Shown here one piece after another: positions 1 through 6,998 of a DNA stretch of 13,356 bases (the first letter of the stretch is position 1; every line of letters begins with the position of its first letter). This stretch comes from Promethearchaeota archaeon (GTDB lineage Archaea; Asgardarchaeota; Lokiarchaeia; Sigyniarchaeales; SOKP01). The notes under the pieces are model-generated. The model saw nothing but the letters and a program-made list of their open reading frames with translations, was not told the origin of the DNA and ran no database searches. A program made the position numbers and the translations under genes. Location: assembly GCA_030615235.1 (NCBI GenBank), contig JAUWZR010000043.1:1-13356 (forward strand), written 5' to 3'.

Positions 1-273
1 GGATTAAATTTAGTAGAAATGAAGAGAAATCGAAATTTTGCATGGTGTTGCGGTGCAGGAGGAGGTGTAAAAATCGGATACCCTGAATGGGCTGTAGAAA
101 TTTCAAAGGAACGCCTTGAAGAAGCAAAAGAAACAGGGGCAATGGTTATTACTTCGACCTGCCCTTTTTGTAAAACGAATTTAAGCGATGCTAACGAAAA
201 TTATAATTTTGATTTTGAAGTACTTGATTTAATGGAGATCATCGATGAATTAGAAATAGAGATTGAAAAATAA
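1..273 (+). CDS. CCG-domain Fe-S oxidoreductase, C-terminal part (HdrD/GlpC/LldE-like), 5' truncated
   Basis: The frame is open to the left edge of the window, so this is the last 90 residues of a longer protein; the ATG at 19 is internal. The visible part starts GLNLVEMKRN and then has WCCGAGGG followed about 30 residues on by TCPFC, the CC...CxxC half of a CCG (DUF224) cysteine-rich domain. In HdrB/HdrD, GlpC and lactate or glycolate oxidase subunits this domain binds an Fe-S cluster and passes electrons to or from a quinone, flavin or disulfide substrate. The tail is acidic (EIIDELEIEIEK), usual for the family. Upstream 4Fe-4S ferredoxin and first CCG domains are expected but lie outside the window. 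Which member it is cannot be told from this fragment. Confidence 0.88.
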   Translation, partial: GLNLVEMKRNRNFAWCCGAGGGVKIGYPEWAVEISKERLEEAKETGAMVITSTCPFCKTNLSDANENYNFDFEVLDLMEIIDELEIEIEK

Positions 274-302
274 ATAAATCTATCAACACTTCTTTTCCGC
301 TC

Positions 303-309
303 TTTTTTT
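303..309 (+). terminator. Poly-T tract after the CCG gene
   Basis: Seven T residues follow a pyrimidine-rich stretch 30 bases after the stop codon of the CCG gene. Archaeal RNA polymerase terminates at such T runs without needing a hairpin. The assignment rests on position and composition only. Confidence 0.35.
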
Positions 310-421
310 ATCCAATTCGATTAATAATAACTTCCCATGTAATAATTGCATATACATTTAAATTGAGTGAAAATCTAATATACTCCAACAATTGATATGA
401 CAATATTTAGCGTGAGAAAGG

Positions 422-922
422 ATGAAATATAAAAGAAATCAATATTCTGAAGGAGTAAGCGTATGCTCTTTCATCATCGCAGGTATTTTAATTTATTGGG
501 GAACTAATGATATATTTGTACCTCTTTGGGCTGGTACATTGATAAATTGGTGGGGCCTTGTCTGGTATGCAATTGCGGCAGCTATTATTGGCGGTCAGAT
601 CGCAGCGTGGGCTAACCGTAGTAAGCTAAGAAACGCTGTTTTATACGAATATGAGGAACATCCAGAAGCAACCATCGAAGAAATTAGCCAAAACACAGGT
701 ATTACTATAAAAGACGTACAAGCCATTGTATTAGACTTAAAAGCGAACGGTTTATTACGTGGTAAATTCTCTTCCACTACAGGACAATTAACGCACGCAG
801 AAATTATAAAGAAACCCCATGGAGAAGTTTCAGAAGGAAAAGTAGCTTATTGTCCTAATTGTGGAACAGCAAAAGTAAAGGAATCGGCAGTATTTTGTTC
901 ATATTGCGGAACAAAATTATAA
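422..922 (+). CDS. Membrane protein with winged-helix and C-terminal zinc ribbon
   Basis: This 166-residue protein has three parts. Residues about 13-27 and 43-63 are hydrophobic, Trp-rich membrane segments. Residues about 68-118 look like a winged helix-turn-helix (RNAVLYEYEEHPEATIEEIS, then TGITIKDVQAIVLDLKANGLLRG). The end is a zinc ribbon, C144-P-N-C147 ... C159-S-Y-C162. The layout suggests a membrane-anchored, possibly nucleic-acid-binding or sensing protein; similar short TM-wHTH-zinc-ribbon proteins are common in Asgard archaea, but no specific function is known to me. The start ATG sits just behind GTGAGAAAGG, a weak ribosome site. The gene stands alone and is followed by a strong T tract. 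The reading frame is intact; the fold assignment is by eye. Confidence 0.82.
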   Translation: MKYKRNQYSEGVSVCSFIIAGILIYWGTNDIFVPLWAGTLINWWGLVWYAIAAAIIGGQIAAWANRSKLRNAVLYEYEEHPEATIEEISQNTGITIKDVQAIVLDLKANGLLRGKFSSTTGQLTHAEIIKKPHGEVSEGKVAYCPNCGTAKVKESAVFCSYCGTKL

Positions 923-930
923 ATTAACTC

Positions 931-947
931 TTTTTTTGTTTTTTTTT
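931..947 (+). terminator. Double poly-T terminator after the zinc-ribbon gene
   Basis: T7, a single G, then T9 begins 9 bases after the stop codon. This is a good candidate for archaeal T-tract termination and separates the gene from the convergent ferredoxin gene. Confidence 0.5.
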
Positions 948-1009
948 ATCATTGTTATTTTCTGAGAAGAAATTATTAACTAATCATAAAAGATGAATTC
1001 AATTACTTA

Positions 1010-1228
1010 TTACCACGCAAAGTGTTTTAGTATCGCATTAGTGGGACACGCATCTTGGCAAGCTAAACACTCAATACATTCAATAATATCTTCGGCCACA
1101 ACCTTACCGTTTACAAGGCTATAGACCTCTGCAGGGCAAACACTAACACAGTTCGCTGCTCCTACGCAGCGATCTAAATCAACTTCAACCCAATTATCGC
1201 CATCTTCCCATCTTTTTACATTTACCAT
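1010..1228 (-). CDS. Small dicluster ferredoxin, probably 7Fe ([3Fe-4S]/[4Fe-4S])
   Basis: The 72-residue protein carries two bacterial-type ferredoxin motifs. The second is canonical, C51-x2-C54-x2-C57-x3-C61-P. The first is C21-V-G-A-A-N-C27-V-S-V-C31-P: the second cysteine of the usual CxxCxxCxxxCP is replaced by Ala24. In known ferredoxins loss of this cysteine goes with a [3Fe-4S] cluster, so a 7Fe protein is inferred. It is a cytoplasmic electron carrier, likely serving the flavoproteins and dehydratase-type enzymes nearby or others elsewhere. The ATG is preceded on its strand by AGAGG (1236-1240) about seven bases upstream, which supports this start. The gene is divergent from the FMN-reductase-like gene at 1373, with 144 bases between them. 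Confidence 0.92.
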   Translation of the reverse strand: MVNVKRWEDGDNWVEVDLDRCVGAANCVSVCPAEVYSLVNGKVVAEDIIECIECLACQDACPTNAILKHFAW

Positions 1229-1372
1229 ATTATTTCCTCTTTTATTGATAAATTATATTAAATAATGTTTAATATTTTGATTAAATCTAAAAAAATTATA
1301 CAAAATTAAAATTTGAATTAGTTGATTTTTTTAATTCTTATTATCTATAAAAGATATTTGGAGTGAAAAAAA
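1229..1372. promoter_or_regulatory. Divergent intergenic region between ferredoxin and FMN-reductase-like genes
   Basis: This very A+T-rich stretch must hold promoters for both divergent redox genes. The plus-strand gene has GGAGTGA at 1360-1366, six bases before its ATG, a good ribosome site. A TATA-like CTATAAAAG at about 1345-1353 is visible, but it lies too close to the ATG to serve a leadered transcript, so it is not assigned with any certainty. Confidence 0.4.
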
Positions 1373-2058
1373 ATGAAGATTATTGCGATAAATAGTAGTC
1401 CAGCAGGTAATAAAGGATATACGGCCATGCTCTTAACTCCTTTTCTGAAAGGAATGAAAGATGCCGGAGCGGAAGTGAATCTTTATCTAACTAAAGACCT
1501 CAAGATCAACCCTTGTTGTGGTCAGTTTACTTGTTCTATCAAGAATATTGATTGTTTCCAGAAGGATGATATGGTTGAAATTCATCCCCAATTACTCGAA
1601 GCAGATATATGGGTTTTTGCAACACCTCTCTACATTTCGGGCATGAATGGTCCGATGAAAACTTTTATGGACCGCATGTTAATTCCGTGGGGAGAGACAT
1701 ATGTTATCTTAGAAGATGGTCGATCCCATCATCCAATGAAGAAAAAAAAAAAGGAAGGGAAAGTTTTTTAGTTTCGAGTTGTGCTTATTGGGAGATCGAC
1801 AATTTCAATTTACTTCTGGAGCATATGAAAGAATTTTGTTTTCATGCGGAACGTGAGTTTATGGGTGCTTTACTAAGACCACATTCCCCAATGATGAAAT
1901 TTTTGCAAGGTGCTGAAGAAAAACTTGAAGAAATAACAACTGCTGCATATAATGCAGGGATGCAGCTAATTCAAGAAAATAAAATTCATCAGGAGTTATT
2001 AGATACCGTAAGCCAACCATTAGTTCCGATGGAGAATTATGTTCGGTCAAGAGAATGA
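1373..2058 (+). pseudogene. Flavodoxin-fold NAD(P)H-dependent FMN reductase-like protein, frame changed at an A11 run
   Basis: The first frame (1373-1771, 132 residues) begins KIIAINSSPAGNKGYT, a typical FMN-binding loop. It continues with a Cys-rich segment (C48, C49, C54, C61, then DDM) and ADIWVFATPLYISGMNGPMK, all marks of the iron-sulfur flavoprotein / NADPH-dependent FMN reductase family. It stops at TAG 1769 soon after an A11 run. The rest of the family, FLVSSCAYWEIDNFNLLLEH to SREstop at 2058, continues in the -1 frame. Joined at the run, the product is about 228 residues, normal for the family. The run ends with A-AAA-AAG in the first frame, a classic -1 slippery heptamer, so recoding, a homopolymer sequencing error (one A missing) and true decay all remain open. 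The ribosome site GGAGTGA supports the start. Confidence 0.85.
1742..1753 (+). other. Possible -1 frameshift (slippery) site, A11-G
   Basis: Eleven A residues plus G are read in the upstream frame as AAA AAA AAA AAG. The last seven bases form A-AAA-AAG, the heptamer used in dnaX-type -1 frameshifting. A one-base backward slip here enters exactly the frame that encodes the missing C-terminal half. No clear downstream hairpin or upstream Shine-Dalgarno stimulator is seen. Confidence 0.45.
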
Positions 2059-2076
2059 AGTCTTGATATCTGTTTT

Positions 2077-2097
2077 AAAAAAAACAAAAATAAAAAA
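2077..2097 (-). terminator. Poly-T terminator (minus strand) after the SAG-repeat gene
   Basis: On the minus strand this reads as T runs of 6, 5 and 8 separated by single bases, starting about 26 bases past the stop of the gene at 2124-3215. It fits archaeal T-tract termination and lies between convergent genes. Confidence 0.45.
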
Positions 2098-2123
2098 GAG
2101 ATTTAGATTTTAAAAAAATATGA

Positions 2124-3215
2124 CTAAGCGCTTTGAGCGTTAGCGATTACATTGCCAGCCGAGGTATCTAATGAAAATTCGTATCTGTACATCGCATCTC
2201 CGTAGTTTAAAGTGGAGTATATGCTTCCTAAACCTGTGATTTCCATAGTTGCGTGAGGCGTGTAATTAAATGTTCCTACACTAGTTGAACCAACAAATTT
2301 AACATCAGTGTTGTTTAAATTGTCTCTATAATGTACATTTACGTTTCCTGCGGAAGTTTTCCAACTACCGGATACATTTGCGCCCATAGTTATATACTGA
2401 TATAGGTCCGCATTAATGTCCCCTGCCGATGATTCAAGGTTTAAAATGATGTCTTTTATGTAAATCATATTGTAACTCTTAAAGGTCACACTCCCTGCTG
2501 AGGTTAAGCCTATTAAATTATCCCCCATTAAACAGTTTGTATAGTTTAATGATACTGATCCTGCTGATGTTAAAGCTCGAAAACCGCGAGTAAAATTGGT
2601 TTTAGCAGTAGAAGATTCTACATTACCCGCACTACTCTCAAGTCTAACTTTCCCTAGAAACTCGTTGTTTCCTGATGTATTTAATTTGATCGATCCCGTG
2701 CTCGAAGTTAAGGATGTTCCATTTAGGACAACACCATCGGAAACCTGCATTTCAATAGATCCTACAGACACTAAGGCTGTGAGATCGTATACTACATCTG
2801 TTCTTAAGGTAATAGCTACAGTTATGTCATAGGATTTAAACCAATGCGAAGGATCAAACCAAACATCTGGTAAAGTTAGGAGGTTAAATGTAGCAGTCAC
2901 ATTGTCCCACCATTCTGTACTTGGGTGAAAGAAATTCTCATAGGTCTTTCCTTCCATATACAAACCTGCAATTTCTATATCAACATCGATGTTGGCATAA
3001 GAAGTAGTTGGAGAAGTATTATACTTAAAGAGAATTTTTCCTATGTCAACATTGAAGGTAAGGTCTTCTATAGAATCAGGAGAACTTGGTTCGTACGTAA
3101 AATTAAACGAATTTTCGATACTCCCTGCTGATGCGAAACCAGTAATAATGAATCCTATACCACCACCTAGAATAAGAGCAGCAGCAATAATTAGTGCAAT
3201 TTTATAATTTCTCAT
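2124..3215 (-). CDS. Secreted or membrane-anchored beta-repeat surface protein ('SAG' repeats, DUF4097-like)
   Basis: The 363-residue protein starts with a positively charged end and one hydrophobic segment (residues about 5-27), a signal peptide or N-terminal anchor. The rest is rich in Ser, Thr, Asn and beta-strand. From residue about 149 a short motif of the form S-[AVT]-G-[SND]-[IVF] recurs at about 149, 171, 194, 217, 239, 263, 288, 311 and 352, mostly 22-25 residues apart, with strand-like segments between. This is the pattern of stacked beta-strand repeats as in DUF4097-type proteins. About ten N-x-S/T sequons (NFT, NTS, NVT, NGT, NYT, NVS, NNT) suggest an exported, N-glycosylated protein. 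No catalytic motif is visible. No clear ribosome site precedes the ATG. A structural or adhesive role at the cell surface is inference. Confidence 0.8.
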   Translation of the reverse strand: MRNYKIALIIAAALILGGGIGFIITGFASAGSIENSFNFTYEPSSPDSIEDLTFNVDIGKILFKYNTSPTTSYANIDVDIEIAGLYMEGKTYENFFHPSTEWWDNVTATFNLLTLPDVWFDPSHWFKSYDITVAITLRTDVVYDLTALVSVGSIEMQVSDGVVLNGTSLTSSTGSIKLNTSGNNEFLGKVRLESSAGNVESSTAKTNFTRGFRALTSAGSVSLNYTNCLMGDNLIGLTSAGSVTFKSYNMIYIKDIILNLESSAGDINADLYQYITMGANVSGSWKTSAGNVNVHYRDNLNNTDVKFVGSTSVGTFNYTPHATMEITGLGSIYSTLNYGDAMYRYEFSLDTSAGNVIANAQSA

Positions 3216-3383
3216 TTTTTTTCACAATTGTAGTTTTATTTTTTAATTGCTTAATAATGAAAGTTTTTGGATTATATTTAAATGAAATTTAGACTGATTT
3301 TTATTATCACTTACGATGTTAAAAACTTTAAAGCAAATTTTGCATTTTTAATAGCATTTTAGATTTTGATTTTATACAAATAG

Positions 3384-3392
3384 AAAAAAAAA
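3384..3392 (-). terminator. Poly-T terminator (minus strand) after the flavodoxin gene
   Basis: Nine T residues on the minus strand lie 4-12 bases beyond the flavodoxin stop codon, a plausible archaeal T-tract terminator. Confidence 0.4.
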
Positions 3393-3396
3393 GAAT

Positions 3397-3924
3397 TTAG
3401 AGATTTTTCACTAATGAAATAGCAAAATTCTTAGCGTTTTCGATATCCATTTCATCAGGGCGACCTTTATTTTGCACTCTGTCTTTTTTCGCTTTCTCTC
3501 TTTGATCTTCTGGCAATCTCTCTAACATAGCTAACTGAGTATCCAAAGGAATGCCTAAATTCTCGCCAACACAATCGAATTCACCAACGATTTCACAATT
3601 ATGCTTTTTAATGATATCAGTTATCCGTTTAAATGGTTCTTGATACAATTTTAAACTAGCGTGAGTACAAAAATATACAAATTTTGCAGGGAGTTCAGGA
3701 ATAGCTTTTTTTATCATAGTTAAAATGGATTTATCAATTCTACTAGCATAAACTCCTGAACCTAAAAACACAATTTCATATGAACTCAATGTTGTAGGGT
3801 CCACATCATTAACATGAATTAAGTCTACATCGTAATCTGTTAACCCATCTTTCATGCTCTTAGCTACTTTTTCGGTATTTCCCGTATTTGAAAAGAATGT
3901 AATTAATATCTTCAATATACTCAT
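3397..3924 (-). CDS. Flavodoxin
   Basis: The protein has 175 residues, the usual size for a long-chain flavodoxin. It opens with KILITFFSNTGNTEKVAKSM, where SNTGNT (about residues 12-17) is the phosphate-binding loop for FMN. VFLGSGVYASRI (about 53-64) is the second FMN-contacting loop, and FVYFCTHAS (about 82-90) the third region. The C-terminal GRPDEMDIENAKNFA helix is also typical of stand-alone flavodoxins that carry a GxPd..D segment. It is a cytoplasmic low-potential electron carrier, able to replace ferredoxin as partner of oxidoreductases. The upstream bases AAAAGAGACTA give only a weak ribosome site. It stands between the surface protein and the longin-like gene with no sign of tight coupling. 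The frame is intact. Confidence 0.9.
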   Translation of the reverse strand: MSILKILITFFSNTGNTEKVAKSMKDGLTDYDVDLIHVNDVDPTTLSSYEIVFLGSGVYASRIDKSILTMIKKAIPELPAKFVYFCTHASLKLYQEPFKRITDIIKKHNCEIVGEFDCVGENLGIPLDTQLAMLERLPEDQREKAKKDRVQNKGRPDEMDIENAKNFAISLVKNL

Positions 3925-3994
3925 TAGTCTCTTTTAATTAGTATAAAAATAAAAAATTATTATTGTTTTTAGAATTTTGTAAAAGAAAAGCATT

Positions 3995-4426
3995 TTAAAG
4001 ACTCCTCATCTTAAAGTAGAGAGCAATCTTTTTCCTAAGTTTTTCAAAAAAAGAGAGATTTCCGTCCCATAATTGTAATTTATCAAGAGGATAAGCACCC
4101 TCTAAAATTTCACTGATCATTTTACATAAATTTAGGACTTTTTTTTCTTTAATGTTTGGATTTGTCTTATAAAATATAACAAGGTCGTTTTCAAGGCATT
4201 GGCCATACTTAAAAAGGTCATTTTCAAATTTCATAAAAGATTTTTTATTCTGGGAAGAATTTTGTAGATTCGATACTATTAGAATCTTAATTTCATTGAG
4301 TTTAGCTTGATCAAATGAAGTACTTCTATAATTGAATGATCTATTCGCATTAGGATCTCTATAGAAGTTTACTATAGCTTCTCCTTCTTTTGAGAAAATC
4401 CAAAACTCTTCTAGTATCTCAGACAT
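3995..4426 (-). CDS. Small longin-like (or roadblock-like) domain protein
   Basis: A longer frame opens with a TTG at 4462, but the ATG at 4426 fits better because it begins the conserved-looking fold (MSEILEEFWIFSKEGEAIVN); neither start has a ribosome site. The 143-residue product reads as strand (EEFWIFSKEGEAIVNFY), helix (about 38-54), strands (SFMKFENDLFKY, then NDLVIFYKT) and helix (KKVLNLCKMISEILEGAY). This order resembles longin domains and small subunits of clathrin adaptors, where F-x-x-F-x-x-x-x-x-x-Y-x-x and a long helix are typical. Asgard archaea encode many such proteins, thought to act with small GTPases. A basic tail (FFEKLRKKIALYFKMRSL) could touch membrane. The family call is by eye and tentative; the gene itself is well supported. 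Confidence 0.72.
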   Translation of the reverse strand: MSEILEEFWIFSKEGEAIVNFYRDPNANRSFNYRSTSFDQAKLNEIKILIVSNLQNSSQNKKSFMKFENDLFKYGQCLENDLVIFYKTNPNIKEKKVLNLCKMISEILEGAYPLDKLQLWDGNLSFFEKLRKKIALYFKMRSL

Positions 4427-4676
4427 AATAAAGAAAGAAAAATATACCCCCAATTGACGCAATTAAATTTAAGAAAAAAACTAAATCAAATAATGCCATA
4501 AATAAACACCGTTTAATCATTCAAGTAATTGTTAATATAATAGTATATAACTTAGATCTTTAAATTTTGATTCTCTCTTAAAAAAATTTTGAAAGCTGGA
4601 TTTAAAATCCTATTTCATTAATAGTATATTTGAAAAATTAAATGGCTCAAATTCATATTAGATACAATTAACTTTC

Positions 4677-4820
4677 TTATTCTAAAGCACAGAAGTTTAC
4701 ACCATTCTCGATTGTTATTCTACTCACTTCTTGTTGAGAAATATTGTGAGAATAAGCTATTGCCACCTTTGAGTATTAAGGTTCTACACAAAAAAAGAAA
4801 AGTGGAGCATTGCAACTACC
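4677..4820 (-). pseudogene. Decayed copy of the TatD hydrolase C-terminus
   Basis: Translating the minus strand here gives GSCNAPL, a short non-matching stretch, then a stop and YSKVAIAYSHNISQQEVS..ITIENGVNF, ending at a TAA (4677-4679). The intact TatD gene just upstream ends GPVNVPL, NVKYSIAALAFSHNVPQ, IVSERTVENAIKFF. Over the 32 aligned residues from YS, 15 are identical and several others conservative (L/I, F/Y, V/I). The lysine before YS has become a stop codon, and an insertion follows the proline-leucine. No start codon or catalytic part is present. This is best read as the remnant of a tandem duplicate, or of a neighbouring paralogue, of the gene at 4861-5766. The rest of the 430-base gap (4427-4676) shows nothing recognisable. 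Confidence 0.82.
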
Positions 4821-4860
4821 TATTTTTTTAAAATAAAGAGAGATACTCCCAAAAATTTTA

Positions 4861-5766
4861 TCAGCCAATATTTAAGTCGAAAAATTTAATTGCATTTTCT
4901 ACTGTTCTTTCACTAACGATGCTTTGTGGTACATTATGAGAAAATGCAAGAGCAGCAATTGAATATTTAACATTTAACGGCACATTCACGGGTCCTCGTA
5001 GATATGGATGTTGGTAATAACTATCAGTTTCTGTAAGTAGAGAATTTAATGTTGTATTTTTTGTAACTCTCCGCCATTTATTAATACTATATGCCGAACT
5101 AGGAACGGAAAGCATGTAACCTTGCTTAGGTAAAGAAATTCCATACTCATATGGCCCCGAAAAGCAGTGCCACATAACTTTTTTTGGATTAACATTAAAC
5201 TCCTTAATCATATTAAGGATTTCTTTTGTAGCGCCATCCCTTTTATTATAACGATGCTTAGGGTGGTTTCGATCAAATTCGTGTTCAGCAGCGTTTCTAA
5301 TGTGCAGAATATAGGGTTTATTAAACTCTTTCGTTAACTCGAATATTTTCTTTAATTCTGTAACCTGTTTATTTCTCTTTTCAAGAGTCCTAGCATGATG
5401 AAAATCTAAACCAATTTCTCCGATTGCTAAATATTTCTCTTGGTTTCCTTTAATATAATCAACCCATTTTTTCCATTCTCTATCGTATTGGGTTTTAGGT
5501 GAATAGGTGACAGTTTGAGGCGCCCAACCACAAGTAAAACCAATCCTTTCCTTTTCTTTAATAAAATTTAAGATTAATTCAAGAGTAATGTTATCAATTG
5601 AGCTGGTTACCAAATAAACACCACCATTCTTCAAAAAATCTTGATATTGTTGCTCATCAGAAGGTAACCTATCGTTTTTTTTAGGTCGAGGAAATGGGAG
5701 GTGACAATGGGTATCTATGAACTTAAGATTTTTTTCTGGTTCTGGAATTTTTATATTCTTTGGCAT
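4861..5766 (-). CDS. TatD-family metal-dependent hydrolase
   Basis: The 301-residue protein has the amidohydrolase-fold signature of TatD enzymes: FIDTHCH (D18, H20, H22), IGEIGLDFHH (E117), YILHIRNA (H155), MWHCFSG (H200) and LLTETDS (D248). These are the metal ligands and catalytic residues, all in place. TatD proteins are Mg- or Zn-dependent hydrolases, several shown to be 3'-5' DNA exonucleases acting in the cytoplasm; the real substrate of this archaeal member is unknown. It is somewhat longer than the usual 260 residues because of extra charged segments (about 25-45 and 160-178). The ATG has no clear ribosome site. It is transcribed alone, with a relic of its own C-terminus directly downstream. 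The frame is intact. Confidence 0.9.
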   Translation of the reverse strand: MPKNIKIPEPEKNLKFIDTHCHLPFPRPKKNDRLPSDEQQYQDFLKNGGVYLVTSSIDNITLELILNFIKEKERIGFTCGWAPQTVTYSPKTQYDREWKKWVDYIKGNQEKYLAIGEIGLDFHHARTLEKRNKQVTELKKIFELTKEFNKPYILHIRNAAEHEFDRNHPKHRYNKRDGATKEILNMIKEFNVNPKKVMWHCFSGPYEYGISLPKQGYMLSVPSSAYSINKWRRVTKNTTLNSLLTETDSYYQHPYLRGPVNVPLNVKYSIAALAFSHNVPQSIVSERTVENAIKFFDLNIG

Positions 5767-5920
5767 ATCTAATCGAAATTAAAATCCTATCATAAACAGC
5801 TTTAAGAAGAAAATATAACTAATAATATTATATTTTATATTTAAAGTTTTAAATTAAAAAAAACCTAATAATCATTACTAAAACATTTTTGCCATATAGT
5901 ATCTATATTCAGCAATAATA

Positions 5921-5924
5921 GAGG
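5921..5924 (+). promoter_or_regulatory. Ribosome binding site fixing a TTG start
   Basis: GAGG lies nine bases before TTG 5934. The first in-frame ATG is at residue 19, inside the first membrane helix, so the TTG start is preferred. Confidence 0.6.
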
Positions 5925-5933
5925 AAGAAAAAT

Positions 5934-6548
5934 TTGGTCCTAATCTCAATCATAAATTTTATTTCATTATTATGCACCTTTTTTGTTATGGGCTATTTTT
6001 ACACCCTCAGTATCCAACCCATGAAGCGTTCAGAAAAATATGGTGACAAAGCTTGGAAAGACTGTAAAAAATTCCGTTCAATTGGAGGATTAGCTGAATT
6101 TATATCTATTGCAAATTTAATCCTTTGGATTTGGTTTCCTCTTCCCGTTGTAAATGAGTGGATCATCAGTTCAAATATCTGGATTGGGATAATCATAGGG
6201 ATCTGTATATTGATACCAGGTATATATCTTTTGATAAGGGGGATGAAGGATGCTGGGGCTGAAACTCTAACTCCTTCTAAAGAAACAAAAATGTATAGTG
6301 GAATTTATAACTATATTAGACATCCTCAAACTCTTGGAGAGTTTCCTATGTTCATTGCTATGAGTTTTATATTTAATTCATGGTTTTTAGTAATCCTTTC
6401 CTCATTATTCATCATAATTTATACACCCATAATGATTCACTATGAAGAATTAGATCTTGTTAAACGATTCGGTGAAAAATATAAGGAATATCAGAAAAGA
6501 ACGGGAGCATTATTTCCGAAATTAATAAAGACATCAAAATTAAAATAG
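5934..6548 (+). CDS. ICMT/PEMT-like membrane methyltransferase
   Basis: This 204-residue membrane protein has hydrophobic segments at about 3-25, 50-72, 83-102 and 137-167. The C-terminal half carries the signature of the isoprenylcysteine carboxyl methyltransferase / phospholipid methyltransferase superfamily: YNYIRHPQTLGEF (R129-H130-P131), then HYEELDLVKRFGEKYKEYQK (E171, E172, G180, Y183, Y186). These form the S-adenosylmethionine and substrate site next to the membrane. Substrates in the superfamily range from prenylated protein C-termini to lipids, so the target is open; protein prenyl-cysteine methylation would be notable in an archaeon with small GTPases but is not shown here. Translation starts at TTG with a good GAGG site. 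A small membrane protein follows 27 bases later, so the two are probably co-transcribed. Confidence 0.85.
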   Translation: MVLISIINFISLLCTFFVMGYFYTLSIQPMKRSEKYGDKAWKDCKKFRSIGGLAEFISIANLILWIWFPLPVVNEWIISSNIWIGIIIGICILIPGIYLLIRGMKDAGAETLTPSKETKMYSGIYNYIRHPQTLGEFPMFIAMSFIFNSWFLVILSSLFIIIYTPIMIHYEELDLVKRFGEKYKEYQKRTGALFPKLIKTSKLK

Positions 6549-6575
6549 ATAATAATAAATTTATTTGAAAATATC

Positions 6576-6998
6576 ATGACACAATCCAAAAACACCCATA
6601 AAATTAAAGATAATAAGTATTTATATGTAGCAACAATTTCAATGCTACTCTACTCCTTACTAGAAATTGCAGATAGCATAGCGATTATCCTAATAGCATT
6701 TAATATCATCCCAAATCTTTATTTAGAATGGGGTATCCCTATAATACAACAACTTTTAGAAAACCAACCTTTATCTCTCGCACCCATTTTCTGGGCTTTT
6801 ACGATGATGAGAACTGTTTCCGCAATTGGGCTTATGAAAAATTTATTATGGGGTTTTTGGATTGGAATAAGTAGTTTACTCATTACCATGATCCTTGCAG
6901 TTTTATTTCTACCTATTGGTGCCTTTGAAATTCTTGGGTGTGCTATAATCTTTATTTTATTAGTTATGGGGTATTGTAAAGATAGACCAATAATATAA
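6576..6998 (+). CDS. Four-helix membrane protein of unknown function
   Basis: The 140-residue protein has a short charged N-terminus (TQSKNTHKIKDNK) followed by about four hydrophobic segments: 17-45, 66-88 (weaker, with FWAFTMMRTVSAIGL), 91-112 and 113-134. It ends with a short charged tail. No family motif is recognised and there are no conserved charged pairs inside the helices apart from E30/D33 and R79. It begins 27 bases after the methyltransferase gene and has no strong ribosome site, so it is likely the second gene of a two-gene transcript. A link to methyltransferase function or membrane lipid handling is only a guess from position. Confidence 0.78.
   Translation: MTQSKNTHKIKDNKYLYVATISMLLYSLLEIADSIAIILIAFNIIPNLYLEWGIPIIQQLLENQPLSLAPIFWAFTMMRTVSAIGLMKNLLWGFWIGISSLLITMILAVLFLPIGAFEILGCAIIFILLVMGYCKDRPII

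Noticed and set aside
1609..1740. Separate start at ATG 1609 for the second half of the FMN-reductase-like gene
   Set aside because: In that frame residues before the A run are nonsense, while the other frame has family motifs; the true join is at the A run.
2596..2832. Plus-strand ORF of 78 aa
   Set aside because: It lies antisense inside the SAG-repeat gene and has no family features; it is a shadow of the repeat coding pattern.
4427..4462. TTG start adding 12 residues to the longin-like protein
   Set aside because: There is no ribosome site before the TTG, and the added residues precede the clear start of the fold at ATG 4426.
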